Positions 32,673-41,708 of a stretch of 64,000 nt of DNA are shown in pieces (position 1 is the first letter of the stretch; the number at the start of each line of letters is the position of its first letter). Under the pieces are notes generated by a model. That model saw nothing but the letters and a program-made list of their open reading frames with translations, was not told the origin of the DNA and did not search any database. A program made the translations under genes and the position numbers. Where the stretch lies: the NCBI GenBank assembly GCA_902636075.1, contig CACPQM010000003.1:1-64000 (forward strand). Reading direction: 5' to 3'. The DNA is from an uncultured Pelagibacteraceae bacterium. Its GTDB lineage: Bacteria > Pseudomonadota > Alphaproteobacteria > Pelagibacterales > Pelagibacteraceae.

Positions 32673-33974
32673 TTAGTCTCTTATTGCGTATGCGATAACT
32701 CCGGACTCTGTAACATCTGTACCAAGTCTTTCTGCTTCTTTACTCAATCTTATACCCATTGTTCCTTTCATAATTCCCCATACTATTAGAGATACTACGA
32801 ATACAAATGCGTTGATTGATATTACTCCTAGAAGCTGCGCTCCGAATGATGCATCACCGTTAGTTAGTGGAACTGCTAAAGTTCCCCAAATTCCAGCGAA
32901 TAGGTGAGCAGGTACTGCTCCAACAACATCATCGATTTTTAGTGAGAATAATAATTTAGTTCCAAAGACAACTATTATTCCACCAATCGCACCTATAAGA
33001 ATTGCTGCTAGCGGTGAAGGCATTAACGGTTCAGCTGTAATTGCAACAAGACCACCAATTGCTCCGTTAAGCATTTGAATAACATCAGTTTTACCTGACA
33101 TTAATCTTGTTATTGCACCAGCTGCTAATACACCACCACAGGCTGCTAAGTTTGTGTTAATGAAAATATTCGATACTGCTACTGCGTCATCAAATGTTCC
33201 CATCGCTAATTGTGATCCACCATTAAATCCGAACCAACCTAGCCATAAAATAAATACACCAAGTGTTACTAATGGCACTGATGATGCTGCAAATGGCTTC
33301 ATAGGTTTAGCTGCTCCAGATTTATCAAATCTACCAGTTCTAGCTCCTAAAAGAATTGCTCCAGCTAATGCTGCTGCACCTCCAGTTGAGTGAACAAGCG
33401 TTGAACCTGCAAAGTCAGAGAAACCAGCAGCTGCCAACCAGCCACCACCCCACTGCCAACCCATAACGATTGGATAGATAATTCCTGATAGAATAGCCGC
33501 AAATAAAAAGAACGGCCATAATTTAATTCTTTCAGCTAATGTTCCAGATACAATTGAAACTGTTGTTGCACAGAAAACCATTTGGAAATACCAATCAGAT
33601 CCATCTGCATAACCAGTATCAACTGCACTTGCATCAGACCATGGAGTAAAGCTTCCAATGTATCCACCTTCTGGAATTCCGTATGCTAAATTATATCCAA
33701 CCATCCAGAACATAATTCCAGCTATTGAAAATAATCCGATATTTTTGGCACATATTACTGATACACTTTTTGATGTCACCATCCCTGATTCGAGCATGGC
33801 AAAACCTGCTGCCATAAACATTACTAAGAAACCACAAACCAAGAAAAGAAATGTATTGAATATGAAACCAACTTCAGCTGAAACTGTAGTTTCAGCATAA
33901 CCTGCACTAGTCATATTTAGTAAGAAAAATATACTTACTAATGGACCAGCCAGTTTTTTTAAAAGTTTAACCAT
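32673..33974 (-). CDS. amt: Ammonium transporter Amt
   Basis: A 433-residue Amt/MEP/Rh channel with an N-terminal signal-like segment (residues 1-28, SAGYAE) and 11 membrane helices. The twin-histidine pore residues appear in LVHSTGG and PAHLFAG, and the ammonium-site aromatic residues in FQMVFCATTVS. No glnK gene lies beside it. A strong GGAGG ribosome site precedes the ATG and can pair with an upstream CACCT. In an N-limited ocean cell it imports ammonium; here it could also recapture ammonium lost during taurine use. Confidence 0.96.
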   Translation of the reverse strand: MVKLLKKLAGPLVSIFFLLNMTSAGYAETTVSAEVGFIFNTFLFLVCGFLVMFMAAGFAMLESGMVTSKSVSVICAKNIGLFSIAGIMFWMVGYNLAYGIPEGGYIGSFTPWSDASAVDTGYADGSDWYFQMVFCATTVSIVSGTLAERIKLWPFFLFAAILSGIIYPIVMGWQWGGGWLAAAGFSDFAGSTLVHSTGGAAALAGAILLGARTGRFDKSGAAKPMKPFAASSVPLVTLGVFILWLGWFGFNGGSQLAMGTFDDAVAVSNIFINTNLAACGGVLAAGAITRLMSGKTDVIQMLNGAIGGLVAITAEPLMPSPLAAILIGAIGGIIVVFGTKLLFSLKIDDVVGAVPAHLFAGIWGTLAVPLTNGDASFGAQLLGVISINAFVFVVSLIVWGIMKGTMGIRLSKEAERLGTDVTESGVIAYAIRD

Positions 33975-33976
33975 TT

Positions 33977-33998
33977 CACCTCCGTTTAATTAAAGGTG
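33977..33998 (-). promoter_or_regulatory. Possible ribosome-site-masking hairpin in the amt leader
   Basis: On the minus strand CACCT (33998-33994 complement) pairs with AGGTG (33981-33977), which contains the amt Shine-Dalgarno, around a 12-base loop, ending two bases before the ATG. The stem is only 5 bp, so control by this structure is a weak suggestion. Confidence 0.3.
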
Positions 33999-34090
33999 CT
34001 GTTATAGAATTAATAAAACTAAAAACTATTGATTGTTATTTAAAAGAGATATGCAGTATTTGCATGTAGTACACCGTATGCTTGTATAAA

Positions 34091-34134
34091 AAAACAGCCT
34101 TTATTAAATTCTAATTTTTAATAAAGGCTGTTTT
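34091..34134 (-). terminator. Intrinsic terminator after hupB
   Basis: A long hairpin (about 17 bp, AAAACAGCCTTTATTAAA with its complement) is followed on the minus strand by a run of seven T. It sits 7 bp after the hupB stop and separates hupB from the amt leader. Confidence 0.88.
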
Positions 34135-34140
34135 AAAAGT

Positions 34141-34416
34141 TTATTTATTGAAAACTTCTTTAAGCGCTTTTGCAGGCAAAAACTTTACCTTTTGAGAAGC
34201 AGCGATTTGGATTTGTTCTCCAGTTCTTGGATTTCGACCAATTCGAGCTTTTCTTTTAGCCACTTTATATGTTCCAAAACCAGCAATTTTCACATTATCG
34301 TCGCCTTTTAATGCGTCCAAAATAGTGTTGGTAATCGTATCAAATGTACGCTCAGCATCAGCTTTACTTTGATTTAATGACCCTGCTAATTTTGCAATAA
34401 GTTGTTTTTTGTTCAT
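34141..34416 (-). CDS. hupB: HU family DNA-binding protein
   Basis: A 91-residue histone-like protein that bends and compacts DNA. The beta-arm signature GFGTYKVAKRKARIGRNPRTGEQI with the intercalating proline (Asn-Pro) is intact, and the N-terminal MNKKQLIAKLA is typical of HU rather than of the IHF subunits. The gene has its own strong terminator and about 150 bp of upstream A+T-rich sequence, suggesting a monocistronic, highly expressed unit. Confidence 0.95.
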   Translation of the reverse strand: MNKKQLIAKLAGSLNQSKADAERTFDTITNTILDALKGDDNVKIAGFGTYKVAKRKARIGRNPRTGEQIQIAASQKVKFLPAKALKEVFNK

Positions 34417-34568
34417 TTTAGCTCCGGTTTAAAAGGTTATATTTATATACTTAACAAAATCGTTGATAATTCAAGCTTTTTTTTTGTGTCTCTAATTAAA
34501 TTTACCACAATATATAGTTGTAAATAAGTATTGATTTATAAAGCTTTTTTTAACGTTAGAAAATCCCT

Positions 34569-35675
34569 TTAAAATAAGCCTAAATCTTTAAGGTCATTGA
34601 ACGTTGCAAAAAACATTAAAGTTAACAATAAAAACATTCCGATTCGAAAAAAACCTTCCTGCGTTTTTTGACTTAATGGCTTTCCTAAAACCTTTTCAAA
34701 TGCATAAAACATTAAATGACCCCCATCTAAAAGTGGGATTGGAAAAAGGTTAATTAAGCCTAAACTTATCGATATGTAAGCCATCATACTAATAAATGGC
34801 AATATTCCAAATTCAGCCACTTGGCCTGAAATCTTTGCTATTCTAATTGGTCCACCTAATTGTGAACTATCTCCAGATCCAGTAAGCATTGAACCCATAT
34901 ATTTAAGAGATGAGGTAGTTACAAAATAGACTTCTTTAACAGACTCAATTAATGCATTTGCCGGTCCTAATCGTTTATGATTTATTTCGTTATTGTATGG
35001 ACTTAGTTTAATACCAACTATTCTTTTGTTGATTTTATTTCCTAAATTATCGACACCAGCAACAATTTTTGGTTTAACCTTCAATAATACTTCTTGATCA
35101 TATCTAGAAATTTTAAAATCAACTATATCAGAGGTTGACATTAAAATAAGTTTAGAAACATCAAGAATGCTCTCAACTTTATTGTTATCAATTTCAAGAA
35201 TTATATCATTTTTTTGCATACCAGCTACTTCTGCTGGACTATCTTTTTGAACCTCATCAATAACTGCTGGAGTAAAATCTTTACCAGCAAACATGTATAT
35301 AAATAAAAAAATGAATATTGCTAAAACAAAATTTGCTATTGGACCACCTGCAACGATTAAAGATCTTTGGTAAAGTGGTTTCGTTACAAATAGCTTTTCT
35401 TGGTCTTCTTTATTGTATTTTTTTAATAGTTCCTCTTGATCAGCCTGAGAAAAAACATTTCTATCTCCAAAAAATTTAACATAGCCTCCTAAGGGAATCC
35501 AACAAATCTTCCATCTTGTTCCAGATTTATCATTCCAACCAAATAATTCTTTACCAAAACCAATTGAAAAATCTGTTACCCCAACACCATATTTTTTTGC
35601 AAAATAGTAATGTCCATATTCATGAATAAATACAACTACAATAATTAATATTATAAATGGCAAAATAAAACTCAT
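34569..35675 (-). CDS. rseP: RIP zinc metalloprotease RseP (site-2 protease)
   Basis: A 368-residue membrane metalloprotease. Zinc ligands HEYGH are at residues 18-22 in the first helix and LDGGH near 316 in the third; one PDZ domain lies at about 115-200. It cleaves membrane-spanning substrates such as anti-sigma factors or signal-peptide remnants. The usual neighbours (dxr, bamA) are not here, so the gene has been moved from the common cluster. The thiV gene ends 45 bp upstream on the same strand. Confidence 0.95.
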   Translation of the reverse strand: MSFILPFIILIIVVVFIHEYGHYYFAKKYGVGVTDFSIGFGKELFGWNDKSGTRWKICWIPLGGYVKFFGDRNVFSQADQEELLKKYNKEDQEKLFVTKPLYQRSLIVAGGPIANFVLAIFIFLFIYMFAGKDFTPAVIDEVQKDSPAEVAGMQKNDIILEIDNNKVESILDVSKLILMSTSDIVDFKISRYDQEVLLKVKPKIVAGVDNLGNKINKRIVGIKLSPYNNEINHKRLGPANALIESVKEVYFVTTSSLKYMGSMLTGSGDSSQLGGPIRIAKISGQVAEFGILPFISMMAYISISLGLINLFPIPLLDGGHLMFYAFEKVLGKPLSQKTQEGFFRIGMFLLLTLMFFATFNDLKDLGLF

Positions 35676-35720
35676 AATTGATTTATAATATATTTATATT
35701 AACAAGATGTAAATAATGGT

Positions 35721-37151
35721 TTACCTTAGTTTCCAAGTTAAAATGGGCAAAAATGTTGCAACTATAAAAGAACAAAACAGTAAGGATTGAGAGACAAATA
35801 CCGGTAAAAAATCTATTGGCAATATTATTCCAACCAGAATTGATTTTGAAAAGTCAGGACTGGGAAATAAAAGAATTCCACCGATCAATCCAACTATAAT
35901 TGATACATATGCATTTTTTTCATTAAACTTTTTTGAGTAAAAACCAAAAAATATACTTAGTACTGCTGCGCAACAAAATAAATCAGCCAATAAAAATAAA
36001 TATAAAATACTCAACCCTTTTGATGCTACAAAAAATGAAATTATAGAGATTAATATTATTATTTGCTTTGAAAGTTTTAAGTAATCACCCTTAAATTTTA
36101 AGACTTTATTCCCATCGACAATAATTAGGCTTGAAATAGCATTTACTAAAGTATCTATACTGCTTACTGTTAAAGAAATTGCTAAAACGATTATTATAAT
36201 TGATAGAGAAATAACATTATCTTTCAGCAATAAAGAAAAAAAAGCAAGATCAGGAATAACATTTGAATTTTGAGAAGTTGCAATTAACCCTGAAAAACCC
36301 ATCATAAATACTATTGGTATGATTATTAAAAATGAGACAATTAAACTATTCTTTAAAACTCTATTATCTTTAGCAGCATAAACTCTTTGCCAATTACCTT
36401 GATGAAAAAGATTAGTTGCTGCTACAGCTATAAAAAAAGTTAAGCCAGCAGTGAAATTTGGCAAGTAACCTGGGCTTAGTAAATTTGGTTTGTTTTGTTT
36501 TATAAATTCGAAACTAAACTCATTTGAGTTAAAGGAGATTAAATATGAAAATGATATCAACAATAACAGACCAAATACTATGAATTGAATATTATCTGTA
36601 AAAATTGAAGCTCTTAATCCTCCGTACAAAGTATATATGAGTGAACTTATGATTACGATTGATGCTGTAATCCATAAGTCTGTTCCTGAAATATAGTTTA
36701 TTAAAATTGACACTGCAGTAACCTCTGCTATTAAAAAAATCGACATATAAAAAATAGATAAAAACAAAATCAGTTTAAATAATTGTGAGCCAAATCTAGA
36801 TCTTACAACCTCAATTAAAGATTTCCCTCTTGGATAATTATCTCTAAATTTTTTTCCCAAATAAGTTAAGATAAAAAGAGGGAATGCAGTTCCTAGAGAA
36901 TATCCAATAACAGCCCCTATTCCTCCCCATGTTGCCGCTGATGCAGGCCCAAATAATATCCATGCTCCTAATGCAGATGCAACTAAACTAGTTGTTAAAG
37001 AAAAAGTACCTACTGATCTACTTGCGACTAAATAATTGTTAAGTCCTTGATATTTTTTTGAATATACAAGTCCGATAATGACAAAAATTATACTTATGCC
37101 TAAGGTTAATAATATTGCAGATAATTGATTTAATATATTTATGTTATCCAT
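35721..37151 (-). CDS. thiV: Sodium:solute symporter, thiamin-precursor transporter ThiV
   Basis: A 476-residue SSS-family symporter with 12-13 membrane helices; the GPASAATWGGIGAVIGYSLG segment belongs to the conserved core helix 1-2 region. A TPP riboswitch lies immediately upstream, so the gene is repressed when thiamin diphosphate is plentiful. In SAR11 a riboswitch-controlled SSS transporter (thiV) is proposed to import the pyrimidine precursor HMP needed because thiC is absent. Thiamin diphosphate is the cofactor of Xsc encoded in this window. The exact substrate is established knowledge for the family only as a proposal. Confidence 0.9.
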   Translation of the reverse strand: MDNINILNQLSAILLTLGISIIFVIIGLVYSKKYQGLNNYLVASRSVGTFSLTTSLVASALGAWILFGPASAATWGGIGAVIGYSLGTAFPLFILTYLGKKFRDNYPRGKSLIEVVRSRFGSQLFKLILFLSIFYMSIFLIAEVTAVSILINYISGTDLWITASIVIISSLIYTLYGGLRASIFTDNIQFIVFGLLLLISFSYLISFNSNEFSFEFIKQNKPNLLSPGYLPNFTAGLTFFIAVAATNLFHQGNWQRVYAAKDNRVLKNSLIVSFLIIIPIVFMMGFSGLIATSQNSNVIPDLAFFSLLLKDNVISLSIIIIVLAISLTVSSIDTLVNAISSLIIVDGNKVLKFKGDYLKLSKQIIILISIISFFVASKGLSILYLFLLADLFCCAAVLSIFFGFYSKKFNEKNAYVSIIVGLIGGILLFPSPDFSKSILVGIILPIDFLPVFVSQSLLFCSFIVATFLPILTWKLR

Positions 37152-37153
37152 TC

Positions 37154-37217
37154 TTCCCTTTCTGAATTACCGGACAGGTTCATCGGGTATATCTCAGCCT
37201 ATATGGCACCCCTTTAA
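37154..37217 (-). ncRNA. TPP riboswitch (THI element) controlling thiV
   Basis: On the minus strand the conserved blocks occur in order: GGGGTGCC, GGCTGAGAT, ATACCCG, TGAACCTG, TCCGGTAAT and AGAAAGGGAAG. The optional P3 extension is missing, giving a compact aptamer. The ATG of thiV follows three bases after the end, and the last block doubles as the ribosome site, so control is probably at translation initiation by closing the P1 stem. Confidence 0.95.
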
Positions 37218-37220
37218 GTA

Positions 37221-37491
37221 ATTTAAGCCATAGTCTAAATAAGTAAAGTGCCATTTTTGAACATATATACAGATTACACATAGCTAATATTCATAAGTAA
37301 CGCTGTATCAAATCAATATATTGATTTTAAATGATTTTCTCTCTCTTATTATAAGTTAATTATAATACTAGGCTTCGCTCACTAGAAGCCTAGAAAAAAC
37401 AAATTTTCCTTTACTAAATAAATTTAAGCTTACATGTGTCACTATAATCAATGTTCATCTATTGATTTAATCATGTAGAATTAAATGGACT
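37221..37491. other. Gene-free interval between the thiV riboswitch and the thioredoxin-like gene
   Basis: No coding region is apparent in these 271 bases. They must hold the thiV promoter (minus strand) and that of the thioredoxin-like gene (plus strand). The only clear structure is a perfect 9-bp hairpin, CTAGGCTTC at 37368-37376 with GAAGCCTAG at 37385-37393; it has no T-tract suited to termination of either neighbour. Confidence 0.6.
37368..37393. repeat. Perfect 9-bp inverted repeat in a gene-free interval
   Basis: CTAGGCTTC and GAAGCCTAG are separated by an 8-base loop. It could be an operator or part of an untranslated RNA; A-residues follow on the plus strand, so it would only terminate minus-strand transcription poorly. 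Confidence 0.5.
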
Positions 37492-37887
37492 ATGAAAAAT
37501 TTAATTGTCTTTATACTTTGTTTGTTTGCATTTAATGCAAATGCAATGGAAAAGAAGACTACATTTGATAAAGCACTATTTGAGAAAGCACAGTCTGAAG
37601 GCAAGTTAATAGTTATTAGTTCTTGGATAGAGTACTGTGGATCATGTGCAAATCAGATGAAAGTTTTACAAACAGCAAAGAAAGAAGGTGAGTTATCTGA
37701 TATTAAATTTGATAACATTGAATATTTTTCGTTTGATGTAACAAATAGAGATATAGCTGACTCATTTAATGTACTATATCAAACCACTCTATTGATTTTT
37801 AAGGGTGATAAAGAAGTTTATAGAAGTATAGGGGAAACTACAGAAGATTTAATTTACGAAGCTTTAAAAACTTCAATAAAAAGTTAA
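37492..37887 (+). CDS. Periplasmic thioredoxin-like protein
   Basis: A 131-residue exported thioredoxin-fold protein. Residues 1-18 are a signal peptide (FNANA cleavage). The active site is Cys49-Gly-Ser-Cys52 in IEYCGSCANQM, resembling the DsbD C-terminal/thioredoxin_7 group. The cis-proline that normally precedes the last strands is replaced by threonine (YQTTLLIF), which is unusual for an oxidoreductase. It is probably a periplasmic disulfide reductase or a sensor. It stands alone between the thiV leader and a convergent exporter gene. Confidence 0.82.
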   Translation: MKNLIVFILCLFAFNANAMEKKTTFDKALFEKAQSEGKLIVISSWIEYCGSCANQMKVLQTAKKEGELSDIKFDNIEYFSFDVTNRDIADSFNVLYQTTLLIFKGDKEVYRSIGETTEDLIYEALKTSIKS

Positions 37888-37902
37888 TAAAATTATTTAA
37901 AC

Positions 37903-40437
37903 TTACTCATTTCTTACAAGTGGATATACTTTTGGACTTAAATACCTAAAGTTTGTAATTATAATTAGAGCAAGTGTTGCTACACCAACTCCAATAGTAA
38001 CATAGAAAAACATATTTATTTCAAATAACCATTTAAGTTGAAAAATATTTTCTATGATAAATTTTGATGCTAATACTGAAAAAATAGTTGAAAAAAATAT
38101 AATAGATAAAAAAGAAATTATAAATTCGATAATTGAAGACATTATAATTTCCTTCTTAGAAAAACCTAAAATTTTAAAAACTAGATTTTGAAAAATTTTA
38201 ATTTTTCCTTGAACAATTATCGCGCTTGAGATTACAACTAAGCCAATAATAACTGTTACAGCTGATATTATGCTGACTGCTATAAAAACTTTATTTAGAA
38301 CATCGGTAACTTTTGATAAATAATCTGAAATTTTTATTATAGATACACTTGGAAATTTATCTAAGAAATTAACTTCATTAAAGCTTTTAATATTTTTAAA
38401 TTTTATTGTAGAGAGATATTCGTGTGGAATATTTTCTGCGAATTGTGGATTTAGTAACATTGCAAAATTGATACTTAAATCTTGATAGTTAACTAATCTA
38501 AAATTTACTACTTCTCCCTCAATTTCTCTTCCATAAATTCTAAGTGTAAATTTGTCACCTATATTTACTCCAAAGTCTTTTGCAACTTTACTATCCAGTG
38601 ATATTTGCAACTTATTTGGTTTTGAAGTATCCCACCAACTGCCTTCTAAAATAGGATTGTCTTTTGGAATTGTATTAACCCATGAAACTCTTCTATCATT
38701 CATGATTACCCAATAACTATCATTTGAATTTGAAATATATGTATTTGGATCTATTCCATTAATTTTTACAAGACCAGCTGATACCATAGGAACAATTTCC
38801 ATGATTGCCTCTTTATCAGCATCAATAATTATTTTTTTAAACAAATTTTTTTGATTATTTTGGATCCCTAAAAAAAAATAGTCTGGAGCAATTTCTGGAA
38901 TTGATTTTGCTATTTCTCTTTTAAAATTAGAGCCTACGAATGCTAGCGTAAGTAACAATGTCATACCTAGTCCAAGCGACATCACAGTTATAGGTGTAAT
39001 ACTTTTTGATTGTGTAATATTTTTAATTGCTATTTTTGATGAAATACCAAGATTAAGTAGATTTTTTCTCAACAATAATATTATAAAACGGGAAACATAA
39101 AAAAAGACGGCTAGACATATAAAGAATGAGGCAAAATATATCAAACTATAAGTAGGAATCGAAGACCTGGAAGCAAACAAGCTGACTAAAATGGTAAGAA
39201 GTAACAAACTTAAGCTAATTGATAATTTTGAATATTTAAACTGCAAACTTTGAAAAACATTTCTAAATAAACTAGAGGCTTTAATTTGGTCAATTGAATT
39301 AACAGTTGGGATTGAAAAAATTATTATAACTAACAATCCAACCACAAAAACAATAAATAAATTTGTTAAAGAAAATGATGCCTCAATATTTAATCCAAGC
39401 CCATCTGATATATATTTATCTACAACTGGAACCAAGAAAAAACTTAGTCCATAAGCAACTAAAGAAATAAATATTAAACTAATTAGCAGCTGCAAATAAT
39501 AAATAGTTTTAATATTTCCTGAATTAATTCCAATTGCTTTTTGAACAGCGATTGATGAATTCTTTTGATTGATAAAAGAAAGAAGAGTATTAGCAATTCC
39601 TATACCAGCAATTAACATAGCACTTATTGAAACTAGTGACAAAAATTGTGAAAAATTGTCAATAATTCTTTTTATTCTTTTTATGCCTCCTGCAGAATTT
39701 TCTGGATATCGAATTTTTACCTTATCATTATTTTTAAAAATTTTTTTAATTTCATTTATTTTTTTATCTTTATTTTTATAATCATCAAATTTAATTTTGT
39801 ATTCATAATTTAAGAAACTTCCTAATGTGTTTAATTCTAGTTTATCTAATGTTTTTTTTCCTGTTAATGCAAAATCACCAAATACGAATGCTCCACCAAT
39901 ATCGGGAAGAACTTTTACAACACCAATAACTTTAAATTTTTTATTTTGAACTTTTACAATATCATTAATTTTAAGATTCAAATTCTTAAAAATGTTTTCA
40001 TTTACTAGAATAGTATTATCGATTTCGTTTAATTTTTTTAATGACCCAACTGGTTCAAAAATTACATCTCCATATAAAGGATAATTTTGATCTATAGCTT
40101 TTATTCTTGTAAATGATGTTTTATTAGGTTTTTTTTCAATAGTTGAAATCATCGTGCTAAATTCAACTACTTGAGATACTGTTGAAATATTTTCAATCTG
40201 TTTTATTAAATTACTATCTCCTTCTCTCTTATTATAATCAATTTCTAAATCTCCTCCTAAAAGAACTTTTGAATTTTCATTAAGTTCATTCTCTAAACTG
40301 TCTTCGATGGTTAAGATAGTGCTAAGTATAAATAGGCTAATTAATAATGTAATTATTATACTTAAAATTTTCGAATAACTTCTGATTAAATCACGAAATG
40401 CATATTTAGAATAAAGACTTAAATCATTGATTTTCAC
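37903..40437 (-). CDS. FtsX-like ABC transporter permease (YbbP type)
   Basis: An 844-residue permease with two FtsX/MacB-type units: a first helix at about 25-43, a large periplasmic domain (45-255), three helices (260-380), then helices near 405-450, a second periplasmic domain (about 495-715) and three final helices. Such YbbP-like permeases pair with LolD-like ATPases and are thought to move lipophilic molecules in the envelope rather than import solutes. The start overlaps the ATPase stop by 14 bases, and tesA is divergent, as in the classic ybbA-ybbP-tesA arrangement. Confidence 0.9.
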   Translation of the reverse strand: MKINDLSLYSKYAFRDLIRSYSKILSIIITLLISLFILSTILTIEDSLENELNENSKVLLGGDLEIDYNKREGDSNLIKQIENISTVSQVVEFSTMISTIEKKPNKTSFTRIKAIDQNYPLYGDVIFEPVGSLKKLNEIDNTILVNENIFKNLNLKINDIVKVQNKKFKVIGVVKVLPDIGGAFVFGDFALTGKKTLDKLELNTLGSFLNYEYKIKFDDYKNKDKKINEIKKIFKNNDKVKIRYPENSAGGIKRIKRIIDNFSQFLSLVSISAMLIAGIGIANTLLSFINQKNSSIAVQKAIGINSGNIKTIYYLQLLISLIFISLVAYGLSFFLVPVVDKYISDGLGLNIEASFSLTNLFIVFVVGLLVIIIFSIPTVNSIDQIKASSLFRNVFQSLQFKYSKLSISLSLLLLTILVSLFASRSSIPTYSLIYFASFFICLAVFFYVSRFIILLLRKNLLNLGISSKIAIKNITQSKSITPITVMSLGLGMTLLLTLAFVGSNFKREIAKSIPEIAPDYFFLGIQNNQKNLFKKIIIDADKEAIMEIVPMVSAGLVKINGIDPNTYISNSNDSYWVIMNDRRVSWVNTIPKDNPILEGSWWDTSKPNKLQISLDSKVAKDFGVNIGDKFTLRIYGREIEGEVVNFRLVNYQDLSINFAMLLNPQFAENIPHEYLSTIKFKNIKSFNEVNFLDKFPSVSIIKISDYLSKVTDVLNKVFIAVSIISAVTVIIGLVVISSAIIVQGKIKIFQNLVFKILGFSKKEIIMSSIIEFIISFLSIIFFSTIFSVLASKFIIENIFQLKWLFEINMFFYVTIGVGVATLALIIITNFRYLSPKVYPLVRNE

Positions 40438-41098
40438 TAATCACTCCATCTTTAATAGTTATTTTTCTTTTAGTTAAATTAGCTAAATTATTGTCGTGAG
40501 TGACCATAATTAAGCTAGCGTTTTCATCTTTTATATAATTAAAAAGTAAACTAGAAATATTCTCTGTATTTTCACTATCTAAATTACCAGTTGGCTCATC
40601 AGCCAAAATAAGCTCTGGTTTCATTACAACAGATCTTGCAATAGCTACTCTCTGTTGTTCACCTCCTGATAGCTGACTAGGAAGATTGTTAAATCTATTG
40701 CTTAATCCAAATCTATCTAAAATTTCTTTTGCTTTTTGTGTTGCATTATCAAGTTTATTTATTTCTAGAGATAGGCTTACATTTTCCAGTGCGGTGTAAT
40801 TTGGTATCAAATAAAATGATTGAAATACTATTCCAATATTTTTTCTTCTGATTTCAGAAATTTCATCCTCAGTCATATTGGATATTTCTGAGTCCTTAAA
40901 AAAAATATTTCCTGCTGAAATCTTTTCGAGACCTCCAATTAACATAATTAAACTTGTTTTACCTGAACCGCTTTCTCCAACTATTGAAATAGTCTCTTTA
41001 TAGTCTACTTCAAAGCTAATATTTTTTAAAATATTTATAGAGTTGTTATCTATGGTATAATTCAAACTAACATTAGATAATTTTAAAAGTTTATTCAT
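40424..41098 (-). CDS. LolD/YbbA-like ABC transporter ATP-binding protein
   Basis: A 224-residue ABC ATPase of the MacB/LolD group: Walker A GESGSGKTS near residue 40, signature LSGGEQQR near 143, Walker B LILADEPTG near 163, and the His-switch in VTHD. It energises the FtsX-like permease encoded after it. The start codon overlaps that of the divergent tesA gene by two bases, so promoters for each must lie within the other's coding sequence. Confidence 0.93.
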   Translation of the reverse strand: MNKLLKLSNVSLNYTIDNNSINILKNISFEVDYKETISIVGESGSGKTSLIMLIGGLEKISAGNIFFKDSEISNMTEDEISEIRRKNIGIVFQSFYLIPNYTALENVSLSLEINKLDNATQKAKEILDRFGLSNRFNNLPSQLSGGEQQRVAIARSVVMKPELILADEPTGNLDSENTENISSLLFNYIKDENASLIMVTHDNNLANLTKRKITIKDGVISENQ

Positions 41099-41708
41099 GA
41101 TTAAAAAATTAATAATTAAAATAATTATTTTATTAATACCAGGATTTGTAGCTAAAGCCGATTACAAAGTTGTCTTATTCGGTGATAGTCTAATGGCAGG
41201 ATATGGTTTAGATAAAAAATATCATCTATCTTCAGTGCTTGAGAACAATTTAAATAAAAATGGTTTAAAAGTTAAGGTAATCAATGCAAGTGTATCAGGT
41301 GATACATCTGCAGGTGGTTTAAACAGAATAGAATGGACAATTGCAGAAAAGAATATCGATTTAATCTTAATTGGTCTTGGTGCAAATGATATGTTGCGTG
41401 GTATTAGTCCAAATGAAACTGAAAAAAATTTGGAGAAAACAATAAAAAAGATATTAAACAAAAAAATTCAAATAATTTTAGCAGGAATGGTAGCACCAGA
41501 TAGTCACGGAAAAGATTATAAAAATAAATTTGATAAAATTTATAAAAAACTATCTGATAAATATGACTTAAATTTAATTCCCTTTTTGCTTGATGGAGTT
41601 GCTTTAAATCCTGAATTAAATTTAGACGATGGAATGCACCCTAATGAAAAAGGAATTATAATTATAAGTGGTAATATTGAAAAAAAACTACTAAAAATTC
41701 TTAATTAA
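41097..41708 (+). CDS. tesA: SGNH/GDSL esterase, TesA-like arylesterase
   Basis: A 203-residue SGNH hydrolase with an N-terminal signal-like helix (residues 1-21), so it likely acts in the periplasm. The four blocks are seen: FGDSLMAGYG (catalytic Ser), the glycine of SVSGDTSAGG, GANDML (Asn) and DGMHPNEKG (Asp and His). It hydrolyses acyl-thioesters, lysophospholipids or aryl esters. It is divergent from the YbbA/YbbP-like exporter and converges with ald, whose stop it overlaps by 4 bases. Confidence 0.93.
   Translation: MIKKLIIKIIILLIPGFVAKADYKVVLFGDSLMAGYGLDKKYHLSSVLENNLNKNGLKVKVINASVSGDTSAGGLNRIEWTIAEKNIDLILIGLGANDMLRGISPNETEKNLEKTIKKILNKKIQIILAGMVAPDSHGKDYKNKFDKIYKKLSDKYDLNLIPFLLDGVALNPELNLDDGMHPNEKGIIIISGNIEKKLLKILN

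Noticed and set aside
34040-34085. A GG-N10-GC pattern upstream of amt on the minus strand resembling a sigma-54 promoter
   Set aside because: Only the GG and GC positions fit; the rest of the consensus is poor, and SAR11-type genomes are understood to lack sigma-54.
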